A stretch of 64,000 nucleotides of DNA, taken from assembly GCF_021347895.1 (NCBI RefSeq), contig NC_067135.1, positions 25,183,847 through 25,247,846 of the forward strand, written 5' to 3'. Position numbers and translations under genes: made by a program. The notes under the pieces are model-generated. The model saw only the letters and a list, made by a program, of their open reading frames with translations. It was not told the DNA's origin and did no database searches. Below, piece by piece: positions 1-9,457 of the stretch (the stretch's first letter is position 1; the number at the start of each line of letters is the position of its first letter). Origin of the DNA: Acanthochromis polyacanthus. Its lineage: Eukaryota; Chordata; Actinopteri; Pomacentridae.

Positions 1-3000
1 CTGGGAGCAGGTTTAGAGCCAGTTAAGCTAAAGCTCACTACTATGATGGGAAGAGATTCTGTTGTACAGAGTGAGAGAGTTAGTGGGCTTAGAGTTAGAG
101 GGTTTTCCTCACAATGTTTTGTCAACCTGCCACCTGCTTATACCACAGACTTCATCCCCCTTGAACGTTCTCATATTCCCACCACCGAAACAGCTAAAGA
201 ATGGAAACATCTCAAGTGAATAGCACCTGAAATACCAGAACTGATGGAATGTGACGTTGGCCTACTCATAGGCTATGACTGCCCAAGAGCCTTGGCTCCA
301 CGTCAGTTTATAACAGGAGGTGATGATGAGCCTTATGGCATTAAAACTGACCTCGGTTGGAGCATTGTTGGAAGCTCAGCAGGTGTAGCAAGGTCAACTG
401 AAGTAACAGGTTTGTGTCATCGTGTGTCAGTCAAGGAATGTCCAACCTTGACACCAGCTACTGTCATCAGAGCACTCGAAGCTGATTTCAAAGATGCCAA
501 CTGTGGGGAAAAGAGCATCTCACAAGATGACATTCTGTTTATGCAGTTTCTTAATGAAAAGATACACCAGAATGCTGATGGGCACTTGGAAATGCCACTC
601 CCCTTTAAGGCTCGTCCACAGTTGCCAGAAAACAAGCGGCTGGCTCTGGTGAGGCTGAAGCAACTGCAAAGAAAATTTGAGAGAAATCACAAATTCAAGC
701 ATGACTACATTAAGTTTATGGAAGGAGTCTTCAGGGATGGAGATGCAGAGAGGGCTGAGAACCAACCCATGCCAGGAAATGTGTGGTATATTCCCCACCA
801 GGGTGTGTATCACCCCAGGAAGCCAGAGAAAATCAGGGTTGTTTTTGACTGCTCCGCCAAGTATGAGGGCACAGCTCTAAATGATCACTTGCTTGCCGGA
901 CCTGACCTCACAAACGGACTGACAGGAGTGCTCTGCAGGTTCCGCAATCACCCAATTGCAGTGATATGTGACGTGGAAAAAATGTTTCACAGATTTCATG
1001 TAAACCCAGAGGATAGAGACTACTTACGTTTCCTGTGGTGGGAAAATGGCGACGCAACATCTGAGCCAGTCGAGTATCGCATGCGGGTCCATCTCTTTGG
1101 AGCAACATCTTCTCCTGGTTGTGCAAATTATGGAATGAAGTATCTCGCAACAAAAAATGAAAAGGACTATCCCGCAGCAGCTGACTTTATCAGAAAGAAT
1201 TTTTATGTGGATGATGGCCTTGTCAGTGTAGAGTCCGTGGGCACAGCCATCAAACTGGTCAGAGAAGCACAAAATGTGTGTGCAAAGGGGAGATTACACC
1301 TGCACAAGTTCATCTCAAACAACAGACAAGTTTTGGAATCTATTCCTGACAGTGAACGTGCTATTGGAGTTCATGATGTGGATCTCAGTCACGCTGAACT
1401 TCCAGTTCAGACTGTGTTGGGAGTAAAATGGAGTGTGGATAGTGACACCTTCTCCTTTAAGGTCGACCTGGAGGTGAAGCCTGCAACACGGCGGGGAATT
1501 CTCTCCACAGTTGCCTCAGTGTTTGACCCGCTAGGTTTCCTAGCTCCTTTCCTGTTACTGGGAAAGAAAATACTACAAGAAATGTGCCAAAAGGGCATAG
1601 GATGGGATGAACAACTACCCACAGAATTAAAACCACGATGGCAGAGCTGGTTAAATGACCTAGAAAATCTGCAGAAACTCCGGATCCCAAGATGCTTCAC
1701 TCCTGAAAACCTTGGGAAGGTACAGAGGATGGAACTGCATCACTTTGCTGATGCCAGTAGCCATGGATATGGCCAGTGTTCCTACATTAGAGTAGTGACA
1801 GAGGATAAAGTGCATTGTTCCTTAGTCATAGGTAAGGCGAGGGTCGCACCTACAAAGGTTGTCACCATACCTAGACTAGAGTTGACAGCTGCAGTGGTCT
1901 CTTCAGCAGTCAGTAGTGTATTGAAGGAGGAGCTGGAGCTCAAAATCAACCAAGAGTACTTCTGGACAGATTCTCAGGTAGTTTTGGGCTACATCAACAA
2001 TGACGCTCGAAGGTTTCACGTCTTTGTTGCAAACAGAGTGCAAAGAATTAAAGAAACGACAGACCCAACACAGTGGAACTATGTCGACAGTGACCAAAAC
2101 CCAGCGGATCACGCTTCCAGAGGCCTGAAGGTGTCAGAGTTGATGAATTCAACCTGGTTTACAGGACCAAAATTCCTGTGGGAAAGAGAGATTGTGACAC
2201 AAAAACTTACTCCACAGCTTATGATTGGAGATCCAGAAGTAAAAACAACACACATACTACAAGTAAAAGTAGTTGAAGAGGACAGTTTTTTGCAGAGATT
2301 TGAGCGGTTCTCAAAATGGCATACAGCACTGAATGTTGTTGCTCGAATTCAGAAATTAGCAAAGGGGACCAAAATGACAGAGCCTGTAAATGTCGAGGAC
2401 AGAAGAAAAGCTAGTCTTGTACTTGTGAAGTTAGCACAGAAAGGTGCATTCAAAGAGGAAGTGCAAATGTTAAGTCACGGTAATCTGCCACGCAGCCATC
2501 AGCTGTTTCAGCTTGACCCTGTAGTGCAGGATGGGATCCTCAGGGTGGGTGGGAGATTGAAGAAGGCCTCCTTACCTCTGGATGAGAAGCATCCTGTTAT
2601 CTTACCAAGAGACAGTGTGGTCACTCGTCTGATATTAGGCTACTGTCATGATAAAACTCATCACCAAGGTAGAGGACAGACTCTCAATGAGCTCAGAGCA
2701 AATGGTTACTGGATAGTTAGTGGCAGTAAAGTTGTAGCAAACTACATCAAACAATGTGTCACATGCAGGAGAGCTCGAAGACCAACAGAAACGCAAAAAA
2801 TGGCTGACCTACCTGCTGACCGCGTGGATCCCTCACCACCATTCTCCTTCTGTGGGATGGATTGTTTTGGGCCTTTTATGACCAAGCAAGGTCGTAAAGA
2901 GACTAAGAGGTACGGTCTCATATTCACCTGTCTATCATCCAGGGCAATCCATATTGAAATGCTGGAAGACTTAACAACGGATGCCTTCATAAACGCATTG

Positions 3001-3786
3001 CGGTGCTTCATAGCCATTCGTGGAGCTGTGAGACAGCTTAGGTCAGATCAAGGGACAAATTTTGTTGGAGATAAAAATGAGCTCACAAAATCTTTGAAAG
3101 AAGTCGACACAGACAGGTTAAAGGTTTACCTGGCAGAGAAACAATGTGATTTTATTATGAATGTTCCTGATGCCAGTCACATGGGTGGAGTTTGGGAGCG
3201 GCAGATCAGAACAGTTAGGAGCGTCCTTAGCTGGGTTCTCTCTAAGAGTGCAGGAAGATTAGATGATGCTTCTCTAAGAACATTTTTCTATGAAGCCATG
3301 TCAGTCGTAAACAGCCGCCCACTCACCACTGACAGTATCAGTGATCCCAAAAGTTTAGAGCCACTCACGCCTAACCATTTGCTTACCATGAAAAGTTCTG
3401 TCCCGCTGCCTCCTCCAGGAGAATTTGTAGCAGAGGATGTATATGTTAGGAAAAGGTGGCGCAGAGTCCAGTATCTGGTGGAACAATTTTGGAGTAGATG
3501 GAGGAAAGAGTACCTAGCAAACATCACCCTCAGACAATGCTGGCATTCTTCAAAGAGAAATGTGAAGGTTGGAGATATTGTCATTGTGAAAGAGAAGGAA
3601 ATTCCCCGTAATGAGTGGAGGCTTGGAAGAGTACTAGATGTTTGTAAAGATGAGGATGGACTAGTACGAAAGGCTACTGTACAAATGGGAAGTCGAAAAT
3701 GTGGGGACAAGAGTCAACAAAACACTACTTCATCCATACTTGAACGTCCTATTCATAAATTAGTTGTGCTTGTAGAAAACAAGTAA
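1..3786 (+). pseudogene. BEL/Pao retrotransposon pol polyprotein, 5' end outside window, one in-frame stop
   Basis: One frame runs from base 1 to the TAA ending at 3786, broken only by a TGA at 217-219. Downstream of that stop, from the ATG at 244, 1180 residues are open. Seen in order: the end of a retroviral-type aspartic protease segment (LLIGYD near residue 8), reverse transcriptase with catalytic Asp in CDVEKMF (about 243) and YVDD (321-324), RNase H with FADAS (about 501) and WTDSQ, a His/Cys integrase zinc-binding region (about 800-845), a DDE integrase core (GMDCFGPF, RSDQGTNF, GGVWERQ), and a C-terminal chromatin-like tail domain. This order, with integrase after RNase H and no envelope, is that of BEL/Pao elements. 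All catalytic residues that can be seen are kept, so only the TGA marks it as dead. The gag region and 5' LTR would lie left of the window. Confidence 0.9.
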
Positions 3787-3910
3787 AGTATGTTCCACAG
3801 GAACCAAAAATTAAACCACTTCCCAAATACCAGATGTTTAATTGATGAAATTACTGGATTTATTCAATGATTGTGTAAAGGTTTTATAAATTACAGTAAT
3901 TTGGTGGGAG

Positions 3911-4465
3911 TGTAACTGTCCAGGGGACAGTAATTTAATTGTGGTGTCAATTTATTGTTATTGTTTTTATAAATAATACGTAAAATTATAAAAATTGATT
4001 TAAAGGTAAAATAAATAAGGTTTATATGTTTAATGTTAAAAATGCAACACTGTTTTTAAATGTTTGATAGATATAAATAAGTCACATGACCACGGTTTAG
4101 TTCAGGGTTCAATGTGAAGGATTGTGGGAAATGCAACATGGCGGCAGAGTCATACACCATTACAACGTGCTACAGAGAAGAAGACAAACTAACAAGCGAA
4201 CTATTCCGATGGTCTGAGAGGCGCACACGGTAACTGTGACTTATTTATTTCATGTTATTCATATTTGTTTCATGTTTTTGTAAAAATCTTTTGTGTAAAC
4301 AGTTTTTATAGCAGGTGTATGTGATGAGATAGTTTTCATGTGAGTTTGTGTAATTTAAAGGTTTCTGTGTCTTTTATTTTGTAGTTTTCACGGTGTCTGC
4401 TGACTGGAGAGGGATAATAAAAAGTTAAAAGACATCTGTATGATTCGTGGCCTTCATAAACATCA
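3911..4465 (+). repeat. 3' LTR of the BEL/Pao element
   Basis: A purine-rich tract (ggtgggag) at 3903-3910 directly precedes a TGTAAC start, as expected at a 3' LTR boundary about 125 bases after the pol stop. A polyadenylation-like AATAAA lies at about 4417. The right edge is placed near 4465 because integrase homology of another element resumes at 4473. Without the 5' LTR the edges cannot be confirmed and no target duplication can be read. A CATGGCGGC stretch at about 4137 resembles the YY1-type initiator element seen in some retroelement promoters; this is inference. Confidence 0.6.
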
Positions 4466-4472
4466 GACCTGA

Positions 4473-4862
4473 GTAGTTATAGATGGTTATAAGTATTTAT
4501 TGATCATCACAAATATATTTTCCAAAAGAGCCTATGTACATGCTCTAAAGAAAAAGACTGCTGCTGAAGTGGTGAAGGCTTTTGAATCAGTGTTTAGAGA
4601 CAACCAAACCCCAGAAAAGCTACAGACCAACGCTGGAAAAGAGTTTTTCAATAAGAATTTTAAGGCTTTGATGAATAAACACAGGACTGAACATTTTGCC
4701 ATAGTCAGCGACCTAAAGGCCTCAGTCATGGAAAGATTTAATCGCACTTTGAAAACTAGAATGTGGAGATATTTTACGGCTCACAACACCAGATGTTGCC
4801 TTGATGTATTACCTGAACTGGTGAAAAGCTACAACCACAGTTACCATAAAATTAGAAATTAA
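4473..4862 (+). pseudogene. DDE integrase fragment (Polinton/F54H12.3-like), catalytic residues lost
   Basis: About 130 codons are open after a TGA at 4470 and carry the retroviral-type integrase core: GYKYLLIITNIFSK, then LQTNAGKEFF, then MERFNRTLKTRMWRYFT. In active relatives the first two blocks hold catalytic Asp residues. Here both positions are Asn (ITNIFSK and LQTNAG), while the Glu of MERFNRT remains. There is no ATG start and the reading frame ends at 4862. The fragment abuts the BEL LTR on its left, so BEL may have inserted into it. Assignment to the Maverick/Polinton-like integrase group rests on motif resemblance only. Confidence 0.7.
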
Positions 4863-4865
4863 CTC

Positions 4866-5821
4866 ACCAGCCCCCTTCTGAATGCCGCTTTTTTGAAGTT
4901 CTTGGAGAACGAGAGGGTCGCCTCTCTACGACTTCGTGTTGGAGAGGGGAAAACTTATGCACCAAACAGCAGTTCAGAGTATTCGGCCTTCTTGGAGTCT
5001 CTGTGTGGTGTGCTGGAAGGGATACCGCCTGGAAAATCCATAGTTCTCTGGGGGGATTTCAATGCTCACGTGTGCAATGACGGAGAATCCTGATGAAGGG
5101 TGATTGGGAGGAACAGCCTGCCTGATCTGAACCCAAGTGGTGTTTTGTATTGGACTTCTGCCCTAGTCATAGACTGGCCACAACAAACACCACGTTCAAG
5201 CATAAGGTAGCTCATAAGTATACTTGGTACCAGAGCACCTTAGGTCAAAGGTCGATGATCGACTTCATAGTCGTGTTATCAGACCTGCGGCCGTATGTTT
5301 TGGACACTCGGGTAAAGAGAGGTGCAGAGCTGTCAACTGATCACCCCCTGGTGGTGAGTTGGACCCGATGACAGGAAAGGCTGCCGGACAGACCTGGTAA
5401 ACCCAAATGTGTAGTTAAGGAGAACTGGGAATGCTGGACGAGGCCCCTGTCCGTGGGATTTTCAACTCCCACCTCCATAAGAGTTTCTCCTGCATCCTGT
5501 GGAAGGTTGGGGACTGGAGTCTGAGTGGTCCAAGTTCAAAGCCTCCATTGCAGAAGCAGCTGTTATGAGCTGTGGCCTGAAGGTCACTGGTGTCTGTCGC
5601 AGAGGCAACCCAAAAACCCCATGCTGGACACCAGCGGTGAGGGAAGCCATCAGGCTGAAAGAGGCCTCTAGAGCATGGCTTGCTCAAGGGTCTCCTGAAG
5701 CAGCTGACAGCTACCGGTTGGTCAAAAGAGCAGCAGCTCCAGCAGTCACAAAAGCAAAAACTCGGGTGTTGGAGGAGTTTGGACAGGCTATAGAGAAGAA
5801 CTTTCAGTTGGCCTCAAGGAA
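4866..5821 (+). pseudogene. LINE endonuclease-region fragment, frameshifted
   Basis: Three successive frames give pieces of one apurinic-type endonuclease and the linker towards reverse transcriptase. The first has the block [10 protein letters not shown] (about 5038-5070). The second ends with QRSMIDFIVV and LSTDHPLVVSW (about 5246-5369). The third, with PKTPCWTPAVREAIRLK, lies at about 5610-5660. The GDFN, DF and SxDH motifs are hallmarks of the exonuclease-endonuclease-phosphatase fold of non-LTR retrotransposons. The fragment starts inside the endonuclease and stops before reverse transcriptase, where Ig-gene sequence begins near 5822. The clade is not assigned. It is dead through frameshifts, an in-frame stop at about 5091 and truncation at both ends. 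Confidence 0.75.
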
Positions 5822-6005
5822 TATCATTGACCAAACACAGGTAATCTGCAGATTCCATCAAGTGAAGCTCCGACCAACTCAACAGGACGAGGTAAGTAAC
5901 TTGAGAACACCAAGTTCTTAGTTGGACTACTGACATGGATTATTCACAGCTGCATGTTGGGCTGCAAATGAACTCAAACACATCAGAACTTGTTCATATT
6001 TGCAG
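5822..6005 (+). pseudogene. Truncated Ig-receptor gene relic (stalk exon 4)
   Basis: This stretch aligns with the stalk exon and following intron of the two intact Ig genes (11275-11455 and 16381-16560), including the shared donor gaggtaagtaacttgagaacacc. The exon equivalent is about 5832-5891. Its acceptor is broken (gaccaa where the intact genes have gacaga), and everything 5' of it has been replaced by LINE sequence. The transmembrane exon does not follow; a longer copy of a Tc1 element occupies that place. It is the leftmost remnant of the tandem Ig family. Confidence 0.75.
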
Positions 6006-6720
6006 ATTGAGACAAAAAGAAAAGTGTTTCCTCATTACTCCATTTACTTTGTGTAAAGCTCCAGTTCCACAGAGCATGATACTGCCACCACCATGCCTGA
6101 TAGTAGGTCTGGTGTTCTTGGGGTTAAAGGCCTCACCTTCCCTCCTCCAAACATTTCTGCTCTGTTTTTGTTCCATCTGATCACAGAACTTTCCTCCAGA
6201 AGGCCTTTTCCTTGTCCATGTGATCAGCAACACACATGAATGGAGCTTTAAGGTTCTGCTTCTAGAGGAAGAACTTCCTTCTTCAAGGATCCTCTCAGCT
6301 CATGTTGATGTCAAACCCTGTGGACACTGACAGCTGTGTTCCAGCAGCTTCTCATTCATTCAGACCTGCTTTTTGATGATTCCTGGTTGACTCTTGACCA
6401 TCCTGACCGATTATCTCTCAGCAGCAGGTGATAGTTTGTGTTTTCTTGCTGATGGTGGCAGTAACACAACTGGACCGTGAACTTTATTCGGACAAACAGG
6501 TGATTTTGGATCGGAAGCTACCGTACTTTGAAATGGCTCCAAGTGACTTTCTGACTTGTTCAAGTCAATGATTTCCGTTTTCAGATCTTTGCTGAGCTCC
6601 TCAGACTGTCTGAGTCTAATGAGTGGATCTAATGGTTCTATTTAAATTGGTTCAGAGGATTCATTAGCTGTAGTCAGTCATAATCACTCATAAGAAGAGG
6701 CCATTCCAACAAGAACATTT
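6006..6720 (-). mobile_element. Degenerate Tc1/mariner transposon
   Basis: Read on the minus strand, 6233 to 5994 gives [18 protein letters not shown] followed by [14 protein letters not shown], the block around the middle catalytic region of Tc1 transposases. Upstream of it are pieces resembling VLWSDETK with frameshifts and, out to about 6480, a helix-turn-helix-like N-terminal region. A 110-base part of the same insertion survives in the equivalent introns of both intact Ig genes (about 11460-11578 and 16566-16685), so the insertion predates the tandem duplication. No intact reading frame remains. Confidence 0.7.
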
Positions 6721-6824
6721 GATTAACACAACTTTGTACATCACTTTAACTGATAATATGTATATTTATGATCCAGCAGATTTGGTCGTGTATCCAGGAG
6801 ACCTTTAATACATCTCTGACACTG

Positions 6825-6970
6825 AATCTTGTTGCATTTACTGTCTCCTCTGTCTCCTCTATTGCCTCTTTCTTTATGTATGTTTTTTATCTGTTCTGTT
6901 GTATTTGTTTTTCCTGTAAAGTGATCTTGAGTGTGAAGGAAGGCATTTATAATAAAAATACATTTTATTT
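6825..6970 (+). repeat. Possible LINE 3' end fragment
   Basis: The stretch ends with tgtaaagtgatcttgagtgt then an ataaaa-rich tail, the general look of L2-like LINE 3' ends in fish. It has no coding content. The call rests on resemblance only. Confidence 0.3.
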
Positions 6971-7440
6971 GTGAGTTGTTGCTGTTAAACACTGAATTCA
7001 TTTTGATGTTTCAACATTTTTTATCCAATAAATCATCACATGAATGTTAGTTTCCTTCATCTTTGAATCCAAGAGACACTGAACAATTTTTCTAATTTGT
7101 GATTTGTAGAAAGTTAACCTGACTAAATAAACTCAATTTTCAATGTGATACTTTTACAGTTTTTTTGACTCCAGTCTTCCCAATGCAAAGCCAAGAGTGG
7201 ACACTAGATGTCACCATTTGGTGATTTTAATCACTTCACCACTGAATTTCATCATTTATTTCTTCATTCTTCTATCCAGTATGTCGTCACATGGCTGTCA
7301 ATTATGTTCAGCTCTGAATCAAACCGAAAATATGAGGGGGAAAAATCAGTGAACCTTATTGTCTTTTCTCTGTTAATCAGTGAAGATAAAAAGGCAGCAG
7401 TGTTCAGCCACAGAAAAAAATATCTCAAAATAACATGACT
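6971..7440 (+). repeat. 3' flank of Ig tandem unit (copy 1)
   Basis: Non-coding DNA that aligns base for base, with small differences, to 12490-12960, and in part to 17600-17890 and (inverted) 31140-31450. Shared landmarks are tttcaacattttttatcc, gactccagtctt and tgtcacatggctgtcaatt-like words. It marks the right-hand edge of the Ig duplication unit. Confidence 0.8.
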
Positions 7441-7643
7441 CATGTTTGTACTTCTCTGAATTGTCACTGGAGGGAAACTGTTGAAAGGGGCGGGGAGTTC
7501 AGCCAAATTGAAATATCCTCAGCCTTAAGAAGTTCAATGTCAGTCAGTCCCTCATACAGCCTCTGTGGAGACAACAGACTGGAATAAGATGGTTTTAACT
7601 TTGTGTTTCTGGACTTTAACTGTCTGCTTGACTTCTGTTCAGG
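7441..7643 (+). other. Spare promoter and leader exon of the Ig family (type A)
   Basis: 7441-7680 is nearly identical to 9300-9560. It includes a GC-box-like ggggcgggg and a leader exon from ATG 7589 to 7643 encoding [19 protein letters not shown], a hydrophobic signal peptide, followed by a good GTGAGT donor. The phase (55 bases) fits the Ig exon at 10473. It could be an alternative first exon of the 9458-11946 gene, or a leftover of a lost gene copy. Confidence 0.6.
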
Positions 7644-7736
7644 GTGAGTTTTATTATTGCTCTATTGCATCTGCAGGCTTGTTTCTCTGACCTGAGTGTG
7701 ACTTCAGTATGGGTTATGTGCTCTCTATGGTTTCTT

Positions 7737-8216
7737 CCATCCATCCATCCATCCATCCATCCATCCATCCATCCATTCTCTCTACACCACTTTATCCTCA
7801 CTAGGGTTGCAGGGGGTGCTGGAGTCTATCTGTTAAGTGATAAACATTATGTGCGCCCTTACTTATTATGTCCACCAGGAGGCAGTAGTTACACAGTTGA
7901 GTGTCATTTGTTTGTTACTGACGTTATGCCTACTTTACCCAGAAGGCACTCTGAGCATCTTTTTGTAAATGTTGAACAATGTGCGCGGCACAACAGCTCT
8001 CTGTTAAAAATAAATAAATGAATAAATGCTGAAGCATGAGCATGGATCAAGAATCCGTCATTTTTCCACCGCTGCACTCCTCCACGCAACACTATCCCAG
8101 CTGACTCAGGTGAAGGCAGGGGACACCCTGGACAGGTCACCAGTCTGTCACAGGGCTACATACACAGACAAACAATCACACTCACATTCACACCTACCGG
8201 CAATTTAGAGTTACCT
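7737..8216 (-). mobile_element. 5'-truncated tRNA-derived SINE, minus strand
   Basis: A (CCAT)n run at 7737-7776 is the reversed 3' tail, followed by the reversed SINE body (cactttatcctcactagggt, then cagctgactcagg, then cacacctaccggcaatttagag). It is flanked by the direct repeat ggtttctt at 7729-7736 and 8217-8224. The tRNA-like head is missing. A solo LTR splits it at 7831-8091. Confidence 0.75.
7831..8091. mobile_element. Solo LTR nested in the SINE
   Basis: The 261-base insertion begins TGTTAAG and ends GCAACA. It is flanked by the 5-bp direct repeat ctatc at 7826-7830 and 8092-8096 and carries AATAAA words near 8010. Removing it with one ctatc restores the continuous SINE text. TG...CA ends with a 5-bp duplication are typical of an LTR retrotransposon reduced by LTR-LTR recombination. 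The family is not assigned. Confidence 0.8.
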
Positions 8217-8224
8217 GGTTTCTT

Positions 8225-9205
8225 TCCTTTATTTTCTTTTTTTTTTTTTTTTGCAGCTTCTCTGACTTGAGTGCGCCTCCAGTTTGGTTGTGTGCTCTCT
8301 GTGGTTTCTGTCCTTCTGCTTTTTTTTTTTTCGCAGTTTCTCTGAGTGCGCCTCCAGTTTGGTTGTGTGCTCTCTGTGGTTTCTGTCCTTCTGCTTTTTT
8401 TTTTTTTCGCAGTTTCTCTGAGTGCGCCTCCAGTTTGGTTGTGTGCTCTCTGTGGTTTCTGTCCTTCTGCTTTTTTTTTCGCAGCTTCTCTGATTGAGTG
8501 CGCCTCCAGTTTGGGTTATGTCAGCTCTGTGGTTTCTGTCCTTTTCTTTTCCTTTTTTTGGCAGCTTCTCTGACTTAAGTGTGTTTTCAGTGTGGGTTAT
8601 GTGTGCTCTGTGGTTTTTTCAGTTTTATTTTTTGTTTTTTTGCAGTTTCTCTGACTTGAGTGTGACTCCAGTGTGGGTTATGTGCGCTCTATGGTTTCTT
8701 TCCATTTTTATTTTTTATTTTTTGGTTTTTGGCAGCTTCTCTGACTTAAGTGTCTTTTCAGTGTGGGTTATGTGCTCTCCCTGGCTTGTTTCTTTCTTTG
8801 TTTTTATTTTTATTTTTTTGGTTCTTGGCAGCTTCTCTGACTTAAGTGTCTTTTCAGTGTGGGTTATGTGCGCTCTGTGGTTTCTTTCCATTTTATTTTT
8901 GGTTTTTGGCAGCTTCTCTGTCTTGAGTGCGCCTCCAGTGTGGGTTATGTGCGCTCTGTGGTTTCTGTCCTTTTCTTTTCCTTTTTTTTTTGCAGTTTCT
9001 CTGACTTAAGTGTCTTTTCAGTGTGGGTTATGTGCGCTTCCTGGCTCCCTTTCTTCTTGCTGTATTTTTTGGCAGCTTCTCTGACTTGAGTGTGACTTCA
9101 TTGTGGGTTATGTGCTCTCCCTGGCTCCTTTCCTTCTTGCTTATTTTTTGGCAGCTTCTCTAACTTGGTTGGGACTTCAGTGTTGGTTAGTTGCATCAAA
9201 TACCA
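8225..9205 (+). repeat. Intronic minisatellite of splice-acceptor-like units
   Basis: About twelve imperfect units of 72-96 bases. Each has a T-rich tract then gcag(c/t)ttctctgacttgagtg, followed by gtgtgggttatgtgcgctctgtggtttc. Unit starts lie near 8255, 8332, 8409, 8481, 8559, 8641, 8731, 8827, 8908, 8991, 9071 and 9150. The same unit occurs once at 7672 and at 9542-9640, just after the leader exons, so the array grew out of intron 1. The long Phe-rich open frame across it (8494-9009) is explained by T-rich composition and is not annotated as a gene. Confidence 0.85.
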
Positions 9206-9457
9206 TATATGGCAGGAGGGGCGTGTCCACAGAGGGATCCCTGAAATGTAAATGATGACAGAACTGGAAGATGAATACAATTATGCCCATTTTGCCTGTA
9301 CACCTGACTCATGTTTGTACTTCTCTGAATTGTCACTGGAGGGAAACCGTTGAAAGGGGCAGGGAGTTCAGCCAAATTGAAATCTCCTCAGCCTTAAGAA
9401 GTTCAATGTCAGTCAGTCTCTCATACAGCCTCTGTGGAGACAACAGACTGGAATAAG

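Noticed and set aside
5994..6233. Minus-strand frame as a functional Tc1 transposase
   Set aside because: Frameshifts, a missing catalytic part and missing termini show a relic.
8494..9009. 171-codon Phe/Trp-rich open frame resembling a multi-pass membrane protein
   Set aside because: It is the translation of the T-rich intronic minisatellite; other frames of the array are equally open and no start or splice context supports it.
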